DNA of 58,205 nucleotides from DASZMX01 sp035551475 (GCA_035551475.1 DASZMX010000022.1:1-58205); one strand, 5' to 3'; numbered from the stretch's first letter, positions 41,308 to 50,599 are shown. Notes: a model not told the origin generated them from the sequence alone. A program made the numbers and translations.

Positions 41308-42723
41308 ATGACACGAATGGCCGCATGGCTCGCGCGCAAACCTTTTTGGACGGTGATCGTCCTGGGCTTGGCGTTGTTGCTGGGCGGCGATTGGATTTTG
41401 CCGCTGATTGACCGTGACGAACCGCGTTTCGCCGAAGCCTCGCGCGAGATGCGGCAGAATTCCAATTTCATCATTCCGTATTTCAATGGCGATTATCGGT
41501 TTGACAAGCCGCCGCTGATCTATTGGTGCGAAGCAGCCTCCAGCGCGGTTTTGGGCGACAACGATTTTGCCGCCCGCCTCCCGACGCCGCTTTTTGCCGT
41601 GGCCACCGCCGTGTTGCTGCTGCTTTGGGGCCGGCGGCTGGGCCAGCCTGACGCCGGGTTTTACGCCGCGTTAATGTTCCTCACCTGTTTGCAAGTCCTG
41701 GTGCATGGCCGGCTCGCGGTGGCGGACATGCCGATGATTTTCTTTTTTGCGGCGTCGGTGTGGAGCGGTTGGGAAATGATCCAGCCGCAGGCGCGGCCAG
41801 GGTGGTGGTGGATGCTCCATCTGAGCATGGCGCTGGGCTTTTTGGCCAAGGGGCCGGAGGCGTTTCTGCCGTGGGCCGTGGCGGGATGGATGGGCCGCCA
41901 ACGCCCTGGCGCCGGAAAATCGCTGGTGTTGGGCGGATGTTTGACGCTGGCGCTGGTCGCGTTATGGGGCGTGCCCGCGCTCATGCAAACGCATGGTGAA
42001 TATTGGCGCATCGGCATCGGCAAACACGTGATTCATCGCTCGCTGGGCGTGATGGAAGGGCACGGGGCCTCGGGCTGGCGCTATGTGGCGCTCCTGCCGT
42101 TATTTTTTGTGACGTTTTTTGCCAGCTTTTTTCCGTGGGCGCTGTGGGTCCCGGGAGAGCTGCGGCGGGGCGGAGAGGATGCGCTGGGAAAATATTTATT
42201 GACTCAAGCGGCGCTGGTCTTTGCCGTGTTCACGCTGGCGGCGACAAAACTCCCGCACTACACCTTGCCCGCTTTCCCCTGTCTGGCGCTGTGGCTGGCG
42301 CGCCGCGCGGCGGCGCCGCGGCGCTGGGCGTGGGGCGTGGCCGCCATGACTTGCCTGGCGGCGGTGGCCATCGCGCTGTTTCCGTTTGCCCGCTCGCGCA
42401 TGCTCGCCGCCAATCTCTGGCGCGAAGCGGAGCCCGTGCTCCGTCCCGACACGCAAGTGGCCGCCCTCGGTTTCGAGGAGCCGAGCCTGGTTTGGGAATT
42501 TCGGCGCGTGGTCACGAATCCGGTGCAATTCATCGCCCTGCCGCAAGCCGCCGCTTTCCTGCGCGGCCCCGCGCCGCGCTGCCTTGTCCTTCCCACGAAA
42601 GATTGGGACGACGCGCGCTTCATCCATCCGGCGGGCGCCCGCGTGGTTCGCGCCACGGGCATCGATACGGCGTCGTTTAAACATTGGGACGTGACAGCCG
42701 TGATTCTGGACGGGCGGCCGTGA
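41308..42723 (+). CDS. GT39-family (ArnT/PMT-like) membrane glycosyltransferase
   Basis: A 471-residue enzyme with many membrane helices. The family's first loop with catalytic-type Asp/Glu is intact: LPLIDRDEPRFAEASREM, then FDKPPLIYW. It would transfer a sugar from a polyprenyl-phosphate carrier on the outer face to lipid A or a protein. The GT2 and PAP2 genes beside it form a plausible pathway set, although they are not one operon. A weak GTGACA-N17-CACACT promoter ends 6 nt before the ATG. Confidence 0.87.
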   Translation: MTRMAAWLARKPFWTVIVLGLALLLGGDWILPLIDRDEPRFAEASREMRQNSNFIIPYFNGDYRFDKPPLIYWCEAASSAVLGDNDFAARLPTPLFAVATAVLLLLWGRRLGQPDAGFYAALMFLTCLQVLVHGRLAVADMPMIFFFAASVWSGWEMIQPQARPGWWWMLHLSMALGFLAKGPEAFLPWAVAGWMGRQRPGAGKSLVLGGCLTLALVALWGVPALMQTHGEYWRIGIGKHVIHRSLGVMEGHGASGWRYVALLPLFFVTFFASFFPWALWVPGELRRGGEDALGKYLLTQAALVFAVFTLAATKLPHYTLPAFPCLALWLARRAAAPRRWAWGVAAMTCLAAVAIALFPFARSRMLAANLWREAEPVLRPDTQVAALGFEEPSLVWEFRRVVTNPVQFIALPQAAAFLRGPAPRCLVLPTKDWDDARFIHPAGARVVRATGIDTASFKHWDVTAVILDGRP

Positions 42724-42740
42724 GCGCGATGGTGAATTGC

Positions 42741-42769
42741 TTCGACACGGGGCGGGGAATTCCTAGACT
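42741..42769 (+). promoter_or_regulatory. Sigma-70-type promoter TTCGAC-N17-TAGACT for mutS
   Basis: The -35 is TTCGAC (42741-42746) and the -10 is TAGACT (42764-42769), with a 17 nt spacer. The mutS ATG (42785) is 15 nt after the -10, so the leader would be about 8 nt, too short for a ribosome-binding site. Confidence 0.5.
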
Positions 42770-42784
42770 GGCGCGCAAGCGCGC

Positions 42785-45340
42785 ATGGCTAACGATGCCC
42801 AGTTGACTCCCATGATGGCGCAGTATCGCCGCATCAAAGGCGAACTGCCGCGCGACACGCTTTTGCTCTTTCGCCTCGGCGATTTTTACGAGCTGTTTTT
42901 CGAGGATGCGGAGGCCGGCGCGCCTCTCTTGAACGTGGCGCTCACCAAACGCGGCGTGATGCCGATGTGCGGCATTCCGTTCCACGCCGCCAACGGTTAC
43001 ATCGCGCGCCTGCTCAAGGCGGGGCGCAAAGTCGCCATTTGCGAGCAAGTCGAGGAGGCGCGTCCCGGCGCGCTGGTCAAACGCGAAGTCACCCAAATCC
43101 TCAGCCCCGGCGCGCATTTCGATGAGCGCCTGCTCGTGCCGGATCGCAATAATTTTCTCGCCGCGCTTTGTCCCGCCGGAAAAATCGCCGGGCTGGCGGT
43201 GGTGGATTTGACCACGGGCGATTTTCGGGTGACGGAATTGGCCGGCGAAATCGCCGTGCGCGCGGAAGTGGAGCGGTTGCGCCCCGCGGAATTGATTTAT
43301 CCCGCCGCCGCGGAAACGTTCGCCCGCGCCGTGCACGCCGGCCCGGCCATTCTCAATCCGCATGACGACTGGGTGTTTGCGCCGGAAACCGCGCAATTCA
43401 CCGTGCGCGAACATTTCAAGGTGGCGGCTCTCGATGGGTTCGGCTTGAAGGGCCATCCGGCCGCCATCGGCGCCGCCGGGGCGGTTCTGCATTACTTGAC
43501 ACAGCAATTGCGGCGCGACGTTTCCAGCCTGACCCGGCTGTCGTTTTATCAATCGTCGGACTTCATGGCGCTGGATGCCACGACGCTGCGCATGTTGGAA
43601 ATCCTCGAACCGCAGCATGCGGATGCGCCGCGCCAATCCTGCTTGTTTGGCGCCCTGAATCGGACCGCCACACCGATGGGCGCGCGGCGTTTGCGCGAAT
43701 GGCTTTCGCAACCGCTGGCCACCGCCGCCGGCATCACGCGGCGTCGCGACGCGGTGCAACTTTTCATCGAGAACGGGCGTTTGCTTGAGGAATTCCGCCA
43801 TGACCTCGCCGAGGCGCGCGATCTGGAACGCACGCTCGGACGACTCGGCAGCGGTTCGGGCAATGGGCGAGATCTCGCGGCTTTGCGCGGCGCTTTGGAG
43901 CGCATTCCGCAGCTACGCCAAATCTTGCTGGACGCCGCCTCCGCCTCCGGGCCGTTGCGCGAATTGCCCATCCCCGCCGACGCGCCGCCTCGCCCCGTAT
44001 CGATGCTGGCGGATTTGGCGGCGGAATTGACCGAGGAGACCGAGCTGATCGCGCTGATTGCCCGCGCCATCGTGGACGAGCCGCCTTTGGCGTTGAAGGA
44101 AGGCGGCATGATCCGCGATGGGTTTGACGCCGGCCTGGACGAATTGCGCCGGGCCACGCGCGAGGGCAAAGATTGGATCGCCAAATTGCAGCAGGACGAA
44201 ATCGAGCGCACCGGCATTGCTTCGCTCAAGGTGCGGTTCAATTCCGTTTTTGGATATTACATCGAGATCACCAAATCCAATCTCGACAAAGTCCCCGCCG
44301 CCTACATTCGCAAACAAACCATCGCCAATGGGGAGCGTTTCATCACGCCGGAGTTGAAGGAGGTGGAGGGCAAAATTCTCGGCGCCGAGGAGCGCAGCGT
44401 GAAATTGGAATATGAATTGTTCCAGCGCGTGCGGGAGGAGGCCTTGCGCGAAATGGCGCGCTTGCAACAAACCGCCTCGGCCCTCGCCCAAGCCGATGTG
44501 CTGGGCGCTTTTGCTGAAACGGCGCGGCTCTATAATTATTGCCGGCCCGAGATCGGGGACGAAGGGCTTTTGCACATCCGCGACGGGCGGCATCCGGTGC
44601 TGGAGCAAGCCGTCAGCGAAGAGCGTTTTGTCCCAAATGACGCCGCGCTCAATCCCAGGGAGCAACAACTCGCGCTCATCACCGGCCCAAACATGGCGGG
44701 CAAAAGCACCTACATCCGGCAAATGGCGCTGTTGACGCTGCTCGCCCACACTGGCTCATTTGTGCCCGCCGCCTCGGCGCGCATTGATCTGGTGGATCGC
44801 ATTTTTACGCGCATCGGGGCCAGCGACGACCTCGCCCGCGGCCAATCGACGTTCATGGTCGAGATGAGCGAAACGGCGAACATTCTCAATCACGCCACCG
44901 CCCGGAGCCTTATTATCCTTGACGAAATTGGCCGCGGCACGAGCACGTTTGACGGTTTGAGCCTGGCGTGGTCGATCGTCGAGCATTTGCACAACCAGAT
45001 TGGCGCCAAGACCCTGTTCGCCACGCATTATCATGAGCTGACCGAACTGGCGGCGCGTCTCCCGCGCGTCCAGAATTTCAACGTCGCCGTGCGGGAGTGG
45101 AACGACCAGATTGTTTTCCTGCGCAAAATCCTGCCCGGCGCGACCGATAAAAGTTATGGCATTCAAGTGGCGCGGCTGGCCGGAGTGCCGCGCGCGGTGC
45201 TGGAGCGCGCCAAGGAAATTCTCTCCAACCTGGAGCAATCGGAGCTGACGCCGGAGGGCAAGCCGCGCCGCGCCCGCCACGCGCAGTTGGAGAAGCTGCA
45301 AAAACTCGGCCCGGCGCCGCAAATGGATTTGTTCGGCTGA
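42785..45340 (+). CDS. mutS: DNA mismatch repair protein MutS
   Basis: An 851-residue protein of normal length. The mismatch-binding Phe-x-Glu is in RLGDFYELFFEDA (about residues 36-42). The connector and lever regions follow, and the ATPase has ITGPNMAGKSTYIRQMALL as Walker A, STFMVEMSETANIL and LIILDEIGRGTSTFDG as Walker B/signature, with HYHELTELA near the end. It recognises mismatches and recruits MutL. No mutL is in the window. The stop overlaps the ABC-2 permease start by 1 nt (TGATG), which is an unusual partnership. Confidence 0.97.
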   Translation: MANDAQLTPMMAQYRRIKGELPRDTLLLFRLGDFYELFFEDAEAGAPLLNVALTKRGVMPMCGIPFHAANGYIARLLKAGRKVAICEQVEEARPGALVKREVTQILSPGAHFDERLLVPDRNNFLAALCPAGKIAGLAVVDLTTGDFRVTELAGEIAVRAEVERLRPAELIYPAAAETFARAVHAGPAILNPHDDWVFAPETAQFTVREHFKVAALDGFGLKGHPAAIGAAGAVLHYLTQQLRRDVSSLTRLSFYQSSDFMALDATTLRMLEILEPQHADAPRQSCLFGALNRTATPMGARRLREWLSQPLATAAGITRRRDAVQLFIENGRLLEEFRHDLAEARDLERTLGRLGSGSGNGRDLAALRGALERIPQLRQILLDAASASGPLRELPIPADAPPRPVSMLADLAAELTEETELIALIARAIVDEPPLALKEGGMIRDGFDAGLDELRRATREGKDWIAKLQQDEIERTGIASLKVRFNSVFGYYIEITKSNLDKVPAAYIRKQTIANGERFITPELKEVEGKILGAEERSVKLEYELFQRVREEALREMARLQQTASALAQADVLGAFAETARLYNYCRPEIGDEGLLHIRDGRHPVLEQAVSEERFVPNDAALNPREQQLALITGPNMAGKSTYIRQMALLTLLAHTGSFVPAASARIDLVDRIFTRIGASDDLARGQSTFMVEMSETANILNHATARSLIILDEIGRGTSTFDGLSLAWSIVEHLHNQIGAKTLFATHYHELTELAARLPRVQNFNVAVREWNDQIVFLRKILPGATDKSYGIQVARLAGVPRAVLERAKEILSNLEQSELTPEGKPRRARHAQLEKLQKLGPAPQMDLFG

Positions 45341-46140
45341 TGCGCAAGTACCTTCATGTGATGCGGGTGGGTTTTCAGAACACGATGGTGTATCGCGTCA
45401 ATTTTTTGCTGCGCGGCGCCTTTGGGCTGATCCCTTTGATCGCCACCATTTATTTATGGCGAACCATTTATCGCGGCGGCCACGCGGAGGTGGCGGGTTA
45501 CACGCTGTCGTCGATGATTTCGTATTATCTCATCGTGACGATTGTGGACACGCTCACCTCGGTGACCGATGATGATTGGCAGATTGCGGCGGACATCAAG
45601 GACGGCAACATCAGCCAGTTTCTCCTCAAGCCGATCAATTACACGATGTACCGCATGTGCCTGTTTTTCTCGGGCAAGCTGATCTTTGCCACAATGTCGC
45701 TGCTGCCTATGGGCATTTTCATTTTTGTGGAGCGGCAATACCTGGTCGCGCCCGCCGGCGGCATGGAATTGGCGTATTTCTTTCTTTCGCTCGCGCTGAC
45801 GGCGCTGCTGCAATTCTTCATGTCGTACACCATGGCGCTGCTGGCTTTTTGGGTGCTGGAAGTTTCGACGATTATTTTCATGCTCTTTGCCTTTGAATAC
45901 ATCGCCGGCGGGCATCTCTTCCCGTTGAATATTTTGCCGCCGGCCTTGGAGCACGCGCTCAATTTCACGCCGTTTCCGTATCTATTGTTCTTTCCTGTGA
46001 CGGTTTATTTGGGGCAGGTCAAAGGCGCGGCGCTGGCGCAAGGGTTGGCGACCCAGGCCGCGTGGACGGTGGGTTTCTTCTTCCTGGCGCAGTTCGTGTG
46101 GGCGCGCGGCATTCGGAAATATTCCGCCGTGGGCGGGTGA
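45340..46140 (+). CDS. ABC-2 type transporter permease (DUF990-like), without adjacent ATPase
   Basis: A 266-residue integral membrane protein with six likely helices, of the ABC2_membrane_6 kind: YRVNFLLRGAFGLIPLIATIYLW, DIKDGNISQFLLKPINY and FTPFPYLLFFPVTVYLG are typical. Partners usually are a second permease and an ATPase, and neither lies beside it. It is coupled to mutS by a 1-nt overlap. I infer that it works with an ATPase encoded elsewhere. Confidence 0.85.
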   Translation: MRKYLHVMRVGFQNTMVYRVNFLLRGAFGLIPLIATIYLWRTIYRGGHAEVAGYTLSSMISYYLIVTIVDTLTSVTDDDWQIAADIKDGNISQFLLKPINYTMYRMCLFFSGKLIFATMSLLPMGIFIFVERQYLVAPAGGMELAYFFLSLALTALLQFFMSYTMALLAFWVLEVSTIIFMLFAFEYIAGGHLFPLNILPPALEHALNFTPFPYLLFFPVTVYLGQVKGAALAQGLATQAAWTVGFFFLAQFVWARGIRKYSAVGG

Positions 46141-46150
46141 AATTTAACAA

Positions 46151-46179
46151 TTGCCTTCCGCGCGCGGAACTGGTATAAG
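46151..46179 (+). promoter_or_regulatory. Sigma-70-type promoter TTGCCT-N17-TATAAG
   Basis: The -35 is TTGCCT (46151-46156), the -10 is TATAAG (46174-46179) and the spacer is 17 nt. The predicted leader to the GH42 ATG at 46224 is about 38 nt and has no clear ribosome-binding site. Confidence 0.6.
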
Positions 46180-46223
46180 TTCCTCCAACAGCAAGCGCCG
46201 ACCAATACAACGTAACAACCGCT

Positions 46224-48344
46224 ATGTATTTCGGAGCCGATTATCATCCTGAGCATTGGGTTTTTCCTTACGCTGGCACCGCCGAGGAGCCCGAATCCCG
46301 TTGGAAACGCGACATCGAATTGATGGTCGGCGCCGGCATCAATGTCGTCCGGATGGGCGAATTTTGCTGGGGCGTGTGCGAGCCGCGCGAGGGGGAGTAT
46401 AATTTTACCTGGATGCGCCGCGTCATGGATTTGATGGCGGACGAGGACATTAAGGTCGTGCTGGGCACGCCCACCGCCGCGCCGCCGATCTGGCTGGCCC
46501 GCAACCACCCTGAAATTCTGCCGGTGGACGAACGGGGCCTGCCGCTATGCGAAGGCACCCGCCACGCCTGCTGCCTGAACAGCGATTTATTTTGGGAATA
46601 TTCCAAGCGCATCGTGCGCGCCATGGGTGAGGCGCTGGGAAAGCACAAGCAATTGATCGCGTGGCAAATCGACAACAATGTGGGCGCGCACACCTTGCAG
46701 CCCTGTTTCAATGACGAGACCCGCCGCGATTGGCAGGCCTGGCTCCAGACCAAGTACCAAACCCTCGAGCGGCTGAACGAGATGCTCGGGACACGCTTCT
46801 GGGGGCAGGTCATTACGGATTGGGCGCATGTGCCCACCCCGCGCGTGGCCCCGGCCCCGCATAACCCCGCGCTGATGCTGGATTGGAAGCGCTTCACCAG
46901 CGACACCGTGGTGGCCTATGTGCGGATGCAGGCCGAGCTGCTGCGCGAATTGACGCCGCACGCCCCGGTCACCACGAATATGCGCGCCTTCGGGCAGCGA
47001 ATTGATTTATTTGACATGGCGGGCGCGTTGGATTTCGCGTCGCTTAACAGCAACGCCACCATCAAATCCAAGGCGGCGGAAAACGCCTGCGAAATCGATT
47101 TCCTGCGCTCGCTGAAGAAAACGGACGTTAAAATCCCGGGCGCGGAGGACGGCTTTTGGGTCATTGAACAAAAAGCCGGGCATGTCAATTGGCAGGAGGT
47201 TAACTCGCTGGTGCGCCCCGATGTGGTGCGGTTGTTCACCTACCAGACGATTTCGCGCGGCGCCAATGGCGTGCTTTATTTTTTCTGGCGGCAGCCGCGC
47301 ATTGGCCCGGAGAAATTTTACGGCGGCATCCTCACGCACGACGGCCGCGGCGAAAATAGAATTTACAAGGAAATCAGCCAAATTGGCTCCGAAGTGCGGC
47401 GCCTGACCGAGGCGCTCAAGGGCACCCGCGTGCAGGCGGATGTCTGCATTCTTTATTCGCACGACAACGATTGGACGCTATCCCTGCCGCGCCAGCCCAC
47501 CCGGCATTTCAACTTGCGCGAACATGTGCAGCTTTTCCACACGGCGTTGCATGACCGGAATATGGCGGTGGATTTTGCGAGGCCGACCGAAGACCTATCA
47601 AAATACAAATTGGTCATTGCGCCCTCCTTGCACCTGCTGGCCGGCGGCGAGGCGGACGCCTTGAAACTGTACGTCCAGAACGGCGGCACGCTCGTGGGCA
47701 CCTGCAATTTTGGGCTGGTGGATGAGCATTTAATGGCGCCGGAATCGGGTTATCCGCACGATTTGACCGATGTGTTTGGTTTGGAGGTGACCGAATTCGA
47801 TCCCTTGCCGCCGGAAGAGGAAAACCATCTGGCGTTCAAAGGCGCCAATTTCCACACCAGCCATCTGCACGCGGCGCGGCATTGGTGCGACGTGATCGAG
47901 CCCAAAGGCTGCCAGGTGTTGGCGACGTACACGCGCGATTTTTATGCCGGGCGTCCGGCGCTGACGCTGAACGAGTTTGGCGACGGCAAAGCCGTCTATG
48001 TGGGCACGATGTCACACCAGCTTTTTTATTACGATCTCGTGTCCTGGCTGCGCAATCTCTGCCGTTTGCAGCCGCTGCTCAAAGTCCCGGACACGGTCGA
48101 GGTGTCGCTGCGGCAAAGTGAAAACACGCGCATTTATTTTCTCCTGAATCATCAAAGCACGCCGGTGCGCATTAATTTTTTCAAGCCGATGCACGATTTT
48201 CTGACCGGGCGCACGTTCAGCGGCAACTACGATCTCGCCCCGCACGGCGTGCTGGTGCTGGACGAACATTCCGAGGAGAATCCGGGCCCGGCCGCCGAAG
48301 GCGACGACACGGAAATCGTGGCCGAGGAACCAGCTCCCGCGTGA
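46224..48344 (+). CDS. GH42 beta-galactosidase-like protein lacking the usual acid/base Glu
   Basis: A 706-residue protein of the GH42 family: MYFGADYHPEHW, RMGEFCWGVCEPREGEYNF, LGTPTAAPPIWLARNHPEIL. The nucleophile Glu is present (Glu315 in VIEQKAGHVNW). The acid/base position, normally Glu in W-Q-x-D-N-E, reads W-Q-I-D-N-N (Asn152), a change that needs at least two base substitutions. Positions 152 and 315 match the spacing of the catalytic pair in known GH42 enzymes. The trimerisation and beta domains follow, with an acidic Pro-rich tail. No signal peptide is seen. Activity may be lost, altered, or supplied by another residue. The stop overlaps the next gene's GTG. Confidence 0.85.
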   Translation: MYFGADYHPEHWVFPYAGTAEEPESRWKRDIELMVGAGINVVRMGEFCWGVCEPREGEYNFTWMRRVMDLMADEDIKVVLGTPTAAPPIWLARNHPEILPVDERGLPLCEGTRHACCLNSDLFWEYSKRIVRAMGEALGKHKQLIAWQIDNNVGAHTLQPCFNDETRRDWQAWLQTKYQTLERLNEMLGTRFWGQVITDWAHVPTPRVAPAPHNPALMLDWKRFTSDTVVAYVRMQAELLRELTPHAPVTTNMRAFGQRIDLFDMAGALDFASLNSNATIKSKAAENACEIDFLRSLKKTDVKIPGAEDGFWVIEQKAGHVNWQEVNSLVRPDVVRLFTYQTISRGANGVLYFFWRQPRIGPEKFYGGILTHDGRGENRIYKEISQIGSEVRRLTEALKGTRVQADVCILYSHDNDWTLSLPRQPTRHFNLREHVQLFHTALHDRNMAVDFARPTEDLSKYKLVIAPSLHLLAGGEADALKLYVQNGGTLVGTCNFGLVDEHLMAPESGYPHDLTDVFGLEVTEFDPLPPEEENHLAFKGANFHTSHLHAARHWCDVIEPKGCQVLATYTRDFYAGRPALTLNEFGDGKAVYVGTMSHQLFYYDLVSWLRNLCRLQPLLKVPDTVEVSLRQSENTRIYFLLNHQSTPVRINFFKPMHDFLTGRTFSGNYDLAPHGVLVLDEHSEENPGPAAEGDDTEIVAEEPAPA

Positions 48345-48766
48345 AGAAAGCCAAAGCCGCCAGCGCCAAACCCAAACCGCAAAACTGGGGCGAACGCCCG
48401 CGTTTCGACGCCCGGCGCCGCGCCCTGGCGCAATGGCGCGGCTGGGATTGGACGAGCGAGGAAAAATCGCGCAAAATTTCCGCGCGCAAATCCAGCGACG
48501 TCGTGCCGCACGTCCTGCAAAGCCTGGGCATTGACCGCCGCCTGTCCGAGACGGAAGTCCTCAAGGTCTGGAACCATTTACTGGATCCCAATGTCGTGGC
48601 GCATGCCCGTCCCACCGGCCTCAAGAACGGCACCCTGTACGTGGCCGTGGACAGCAATGTCTGGCTCGATGAAATTGTGCGGTATCGCCGCCGTGAAATT
48701 CTCGAGCGCTTGCAGACCAGCTTCGGCCGCGACTTGATCACGCGCATTTCTTTTCGCGTCGGTTGA
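48341..48766 (+). CDS. DUF721/DciA-like protein
   Basis: A 141-residue protein starting at GTG, overlapping the GH42 stop by 4 nt. The N-terminal third is basic and low-complexity (KKAKAASAKPKPQNWG). The C-terminal part matches the DUF721 fold: VVPHVLQSLGIDRRLSETEVLKVWNHLLDPNVVAHARP, NGTLYVAVDSNVWLDEIVRYRR, ILERLQTSFGRDLITRISFR. DciA proteins help load the replicative helicase in bacteria without DnaC. Placement after a GH42 gene is probably convenience rather than function. Confidence 0.8.
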   Translation: MKKAKAASAKPKPQNWGERPRFDARRRALAQWRGWDWTSEEKSRKISARKSSDVVPHVLQSLGIDRRLSETEVLKVWNHLLDPNVVAHARPTGLKNGTLYVAVDSNVWLDEIVRYRRREILERLQTSFGRDLITRISFRVG

Positions 48767-48834
48767 CGCTCCAGCAGCGCAATTGACCGTTAAAATAAAG
48801 CAATCCAACGAAAGCGCCGTTTTTCGCTCGCCGC

Positions 48835-48840
48835 TAATCT
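48835..48840 (+). promoter_or_regulatory. -10 element TAATCT, 6 nt before a start codon
   Basis: TAATCT ends 6 nt before the ATG of the first tandem pseudopilin. No -35 hexamer is visible at the right distance, and there is no ribosome-binding site in the 6 nt leader. Confidence 0.4.
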
Positions 48841-48846
48841 CGGCGT

Positions 48847-49665
48847 ATGAAAGTAAGAAAAACGTCCGCCTTTACGTTGATCGAATTGCTCGTGGTCATC
48901 GCCATCATTGCCATTCTGGCCAGCATGCTTTTGCCGGCGCTGGCCCGAGCCAAGGAGGAGGCCCATCGCGCAGTCTGCTCCAGCAATCTGCGCCAGTGGG
49001 GCCTGGCCCAAACCATGTATCTGGATGAGAATCGCCAGATTTTTCCCGTGCCGCGCATCCCCAAGGGCATTCCAGGCACGCCTTCCACGTACAGCGACGA
49101 TAATGTCAAGTGGAGCGACCTCGCCTCTTTTGCGGCCGCCGGCTCCGGCGATGTCGGGTGGTTCAATTCTCTGCCGCCTTATGTGGCGGGCCGGCCTCTT
49201 TGGCAATACGCCGACAACCCGTCCAATTTCGTCAACGGCAAATCGATTTTCGGCTGCCCCACTTCGGATGCGCTGCCAGCCAGCCGCGATCCGCTGCAAA
49301 TCGTCATGTTCAATTTTGCCATGAATAACAAAGGGAACACGGGGCTGGCCGGAATTTTGTATGGCACGAATTTTACCGCCACCTGCATCCGGCGCCCGTC
49401 CGCGTTTGTGGCGTTCGCCGACACGCGGACGCATGCGTCCGAGACGCCGTTTTATGGCAGCGATCCGACGAAAGACTTGGGCGACTCGCATAACGCCCTC
49501 GTCCAAATGTCCTCGCGCCATAACGGCGGCGGCAATCTCGTTTTTGCCGACACTCATGTGGGCTATTTTAAATATAACTATGTCTGCTCCAACGCGGTGA
49601 CCAAGGCCGCCGATCCCGGCCGGCCGGACATCCAATGGGCCTACGATGGGACGCCTCTGCCCTGA
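48847..49665 (+). CDS. Pseudopilin-like protein, tandem copy 1
   Basis: A 272-residue protein with a prepilin leader (MKVRKTSAFTLIELLVVIAIIA) cleaved before Phe with Glu at +5. The body shares long stretches with the next gene: LRQWGLAQTMYLDENRQIFP, PPYVAGRPLWQYADNP, CPTSDALPA, NKGNTGL, DPTKDLG. The end has SRHNGGGNLVFADTHVGYFKY, in which the H-x9-DG motif has become H-x9-DT. It was produced by duplication with copy 2. It would be a minor or major subunit of a type II secretion-like or pilus-like fibre. Confidence 0.87.
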   Translation: MKVRKTSAFTLIELLVVIAIIAILASMLLPALARAKEEAHRAVCSSNLRQWGLAQTMYLDENRQIFPVPRIPKGIPGTPSTYSDDNVKWSDLASFAAAGSGDVGWFNSLPPYVAGRPLWQYADNPSNFVNGKSIFGCPTSDALPASRDPLQIVMFNFAMNNKGNTGLAGILYGTNFTATCIRRPSAFVAFADTRTHASETPFYGSDPTKDLGDSHNALVQMSSRHNGGGNLVFADTHVGYFKYNYVCSNAVTKAADPGRPDIQWAYDGTPLP

Positions 49666-49728
49666 CAGAAAAGCAAATGGCCGACAGTGCAACGCAATTA
49701 AGCGTTAGCCGCGGTTGGGCCGCTTCGG

Positions 49729-49734
49729 TATGAT
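49729..49734 (+). promoter_or_regulatory. -10 element TATGAT, 7 nt before a start codon
   Basis: TATGAT lies 7 nt before ATG 49742, with a weak TTAGCC -35 at 18 nt (49705-49710). It gives the second tandem pseudopilin its own possible promoter. Confidence 0.45.
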
Positions 49735-49741
49735 CCGGGGC

Positions 49742-50548
49742 ATGGAAACCAACGCCAAACGCGCGTTCACATTGATCGAGTTGCTGGTGGTCATTGCGAT
49801 TATCGCCATTCTCGCGGCCCTGCTGCTGCCCGCCCTGGCCATGGCCAAGGAAAAAGCGCATGCCATTGGTTGCCTGGGGAATTTGCGGCAATGGGGCCTG
49901 GCTAACACGATGTATATGGATGACAGCCGCCTCGTGTTTCCCGATGGGAAGATTCCCAATGGCACCCCGGGCGGCCCCGGCGATTACGACGAGGATTCGC
50001 CGCGCTGGACCGATTTCGCCACGTTCGCCGCCGCCGGGCAGGGGATGAAGGTTTGGTACAACGCTTTGCCGCCTTACATCGGCAAGAAGGCTCTTTGGCA
50101 GTACGCCAGCAATCCTGCGGACATCGTGCAAAGCAAAACCATTTTCACCTGCCCGACTTCCGATGCCATCCAGCCGCAATTCGATCCGCTCGTGCGGGTG
50201 GTCTTCAATTACGGGCTCAATTACAAGGGCAACACGGGGCTGCCCACCGACACGATTTTTCGAGCGTCGCTGGTGCGGCATCCCTCGGCTTTTGTGACTT
50301 TTGGCGACGTGCGCACGCATTTTACGGAACTGCCGTTTTACGGCGATCCAACCAAGGAAATCGGCGTTTCCCATTTTTTCGCCCGCATGGTGGGATCCCG
50401 CCATAATGCGGGCGCCAACATCGCTTTTCTCGACGGCCACGCCGCGCATTTCAAGTACACCTACATCTGCACCAACCAAGTCACCAAAGCCGGGGACGCC
50501 GCGCGCCCGGACATCAATTGGACGTACGACGGCACGCCGGTGCCGTAG
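49742..50548 (+). CDS. Pseudopilin-like protein, tandem copy 2
   Basis: A 268-residue paralogue of the preceding gene, with the same leader (RAFTLIELLVVIAIIAILAALLLP) and colinear blocks LRQWGLANTMYMDDSRLVFP, PPYIGKKALWQYASNP, CPTSDAIQP and YKGNTGLP. Both copies end in a matching D-x-x-W-x-Y-D-G-T-P tail. This copy keeps H-x9-DG (SRHNAGANIAFLDGHAAHFKY). ATG 49742 is chosen because the hexamer TATGAT is 7 nt before it; an in-frame start at 49715 would precede the likely transcript. A sigma-54 activator gene follows. Confidence 0.88.
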   Translation: METNAKRAFTLIELLVVIAIIAILAALLLPALAMAKEKAHAIGCLGNLRQWGLANTMYMDDSRLVFPDGKIPNGTPGGPGDYDEDSPRWTDFATFAAAGQGMKVWYNALPPYIGKKALWQYASNPADIVQSKTIFTCPTSDAIQPQFDPLVRVVFNYGLNYKGNTGLPTDTIFRASLVRHPSAFVTFGDVRTHFTELPFYGDPTKEIGVSHFFARMVGSRHNAGANIAFLDGHAAHFKYTYICTNQVTKAGDAARPDINWTYDGTPVP

Positions 50549-50599
50549 GTTTGACAAGCCGGCCCGCCAATTTTGGGGGAGGGAAACGCATTTTATGGG

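Noticed and set aside
48847..50548. Tandem pseudopilins as an insertion or transposon repeat
   Set aside because: The similarity is confined to the coding sequences; there are no terminal repeats or transposase.
50551..50556. TTGACA before the second sigma-54 activator
   Set aside because: No -10 hexamer lies 15-19 nt downstream, so I do not call a promoter.
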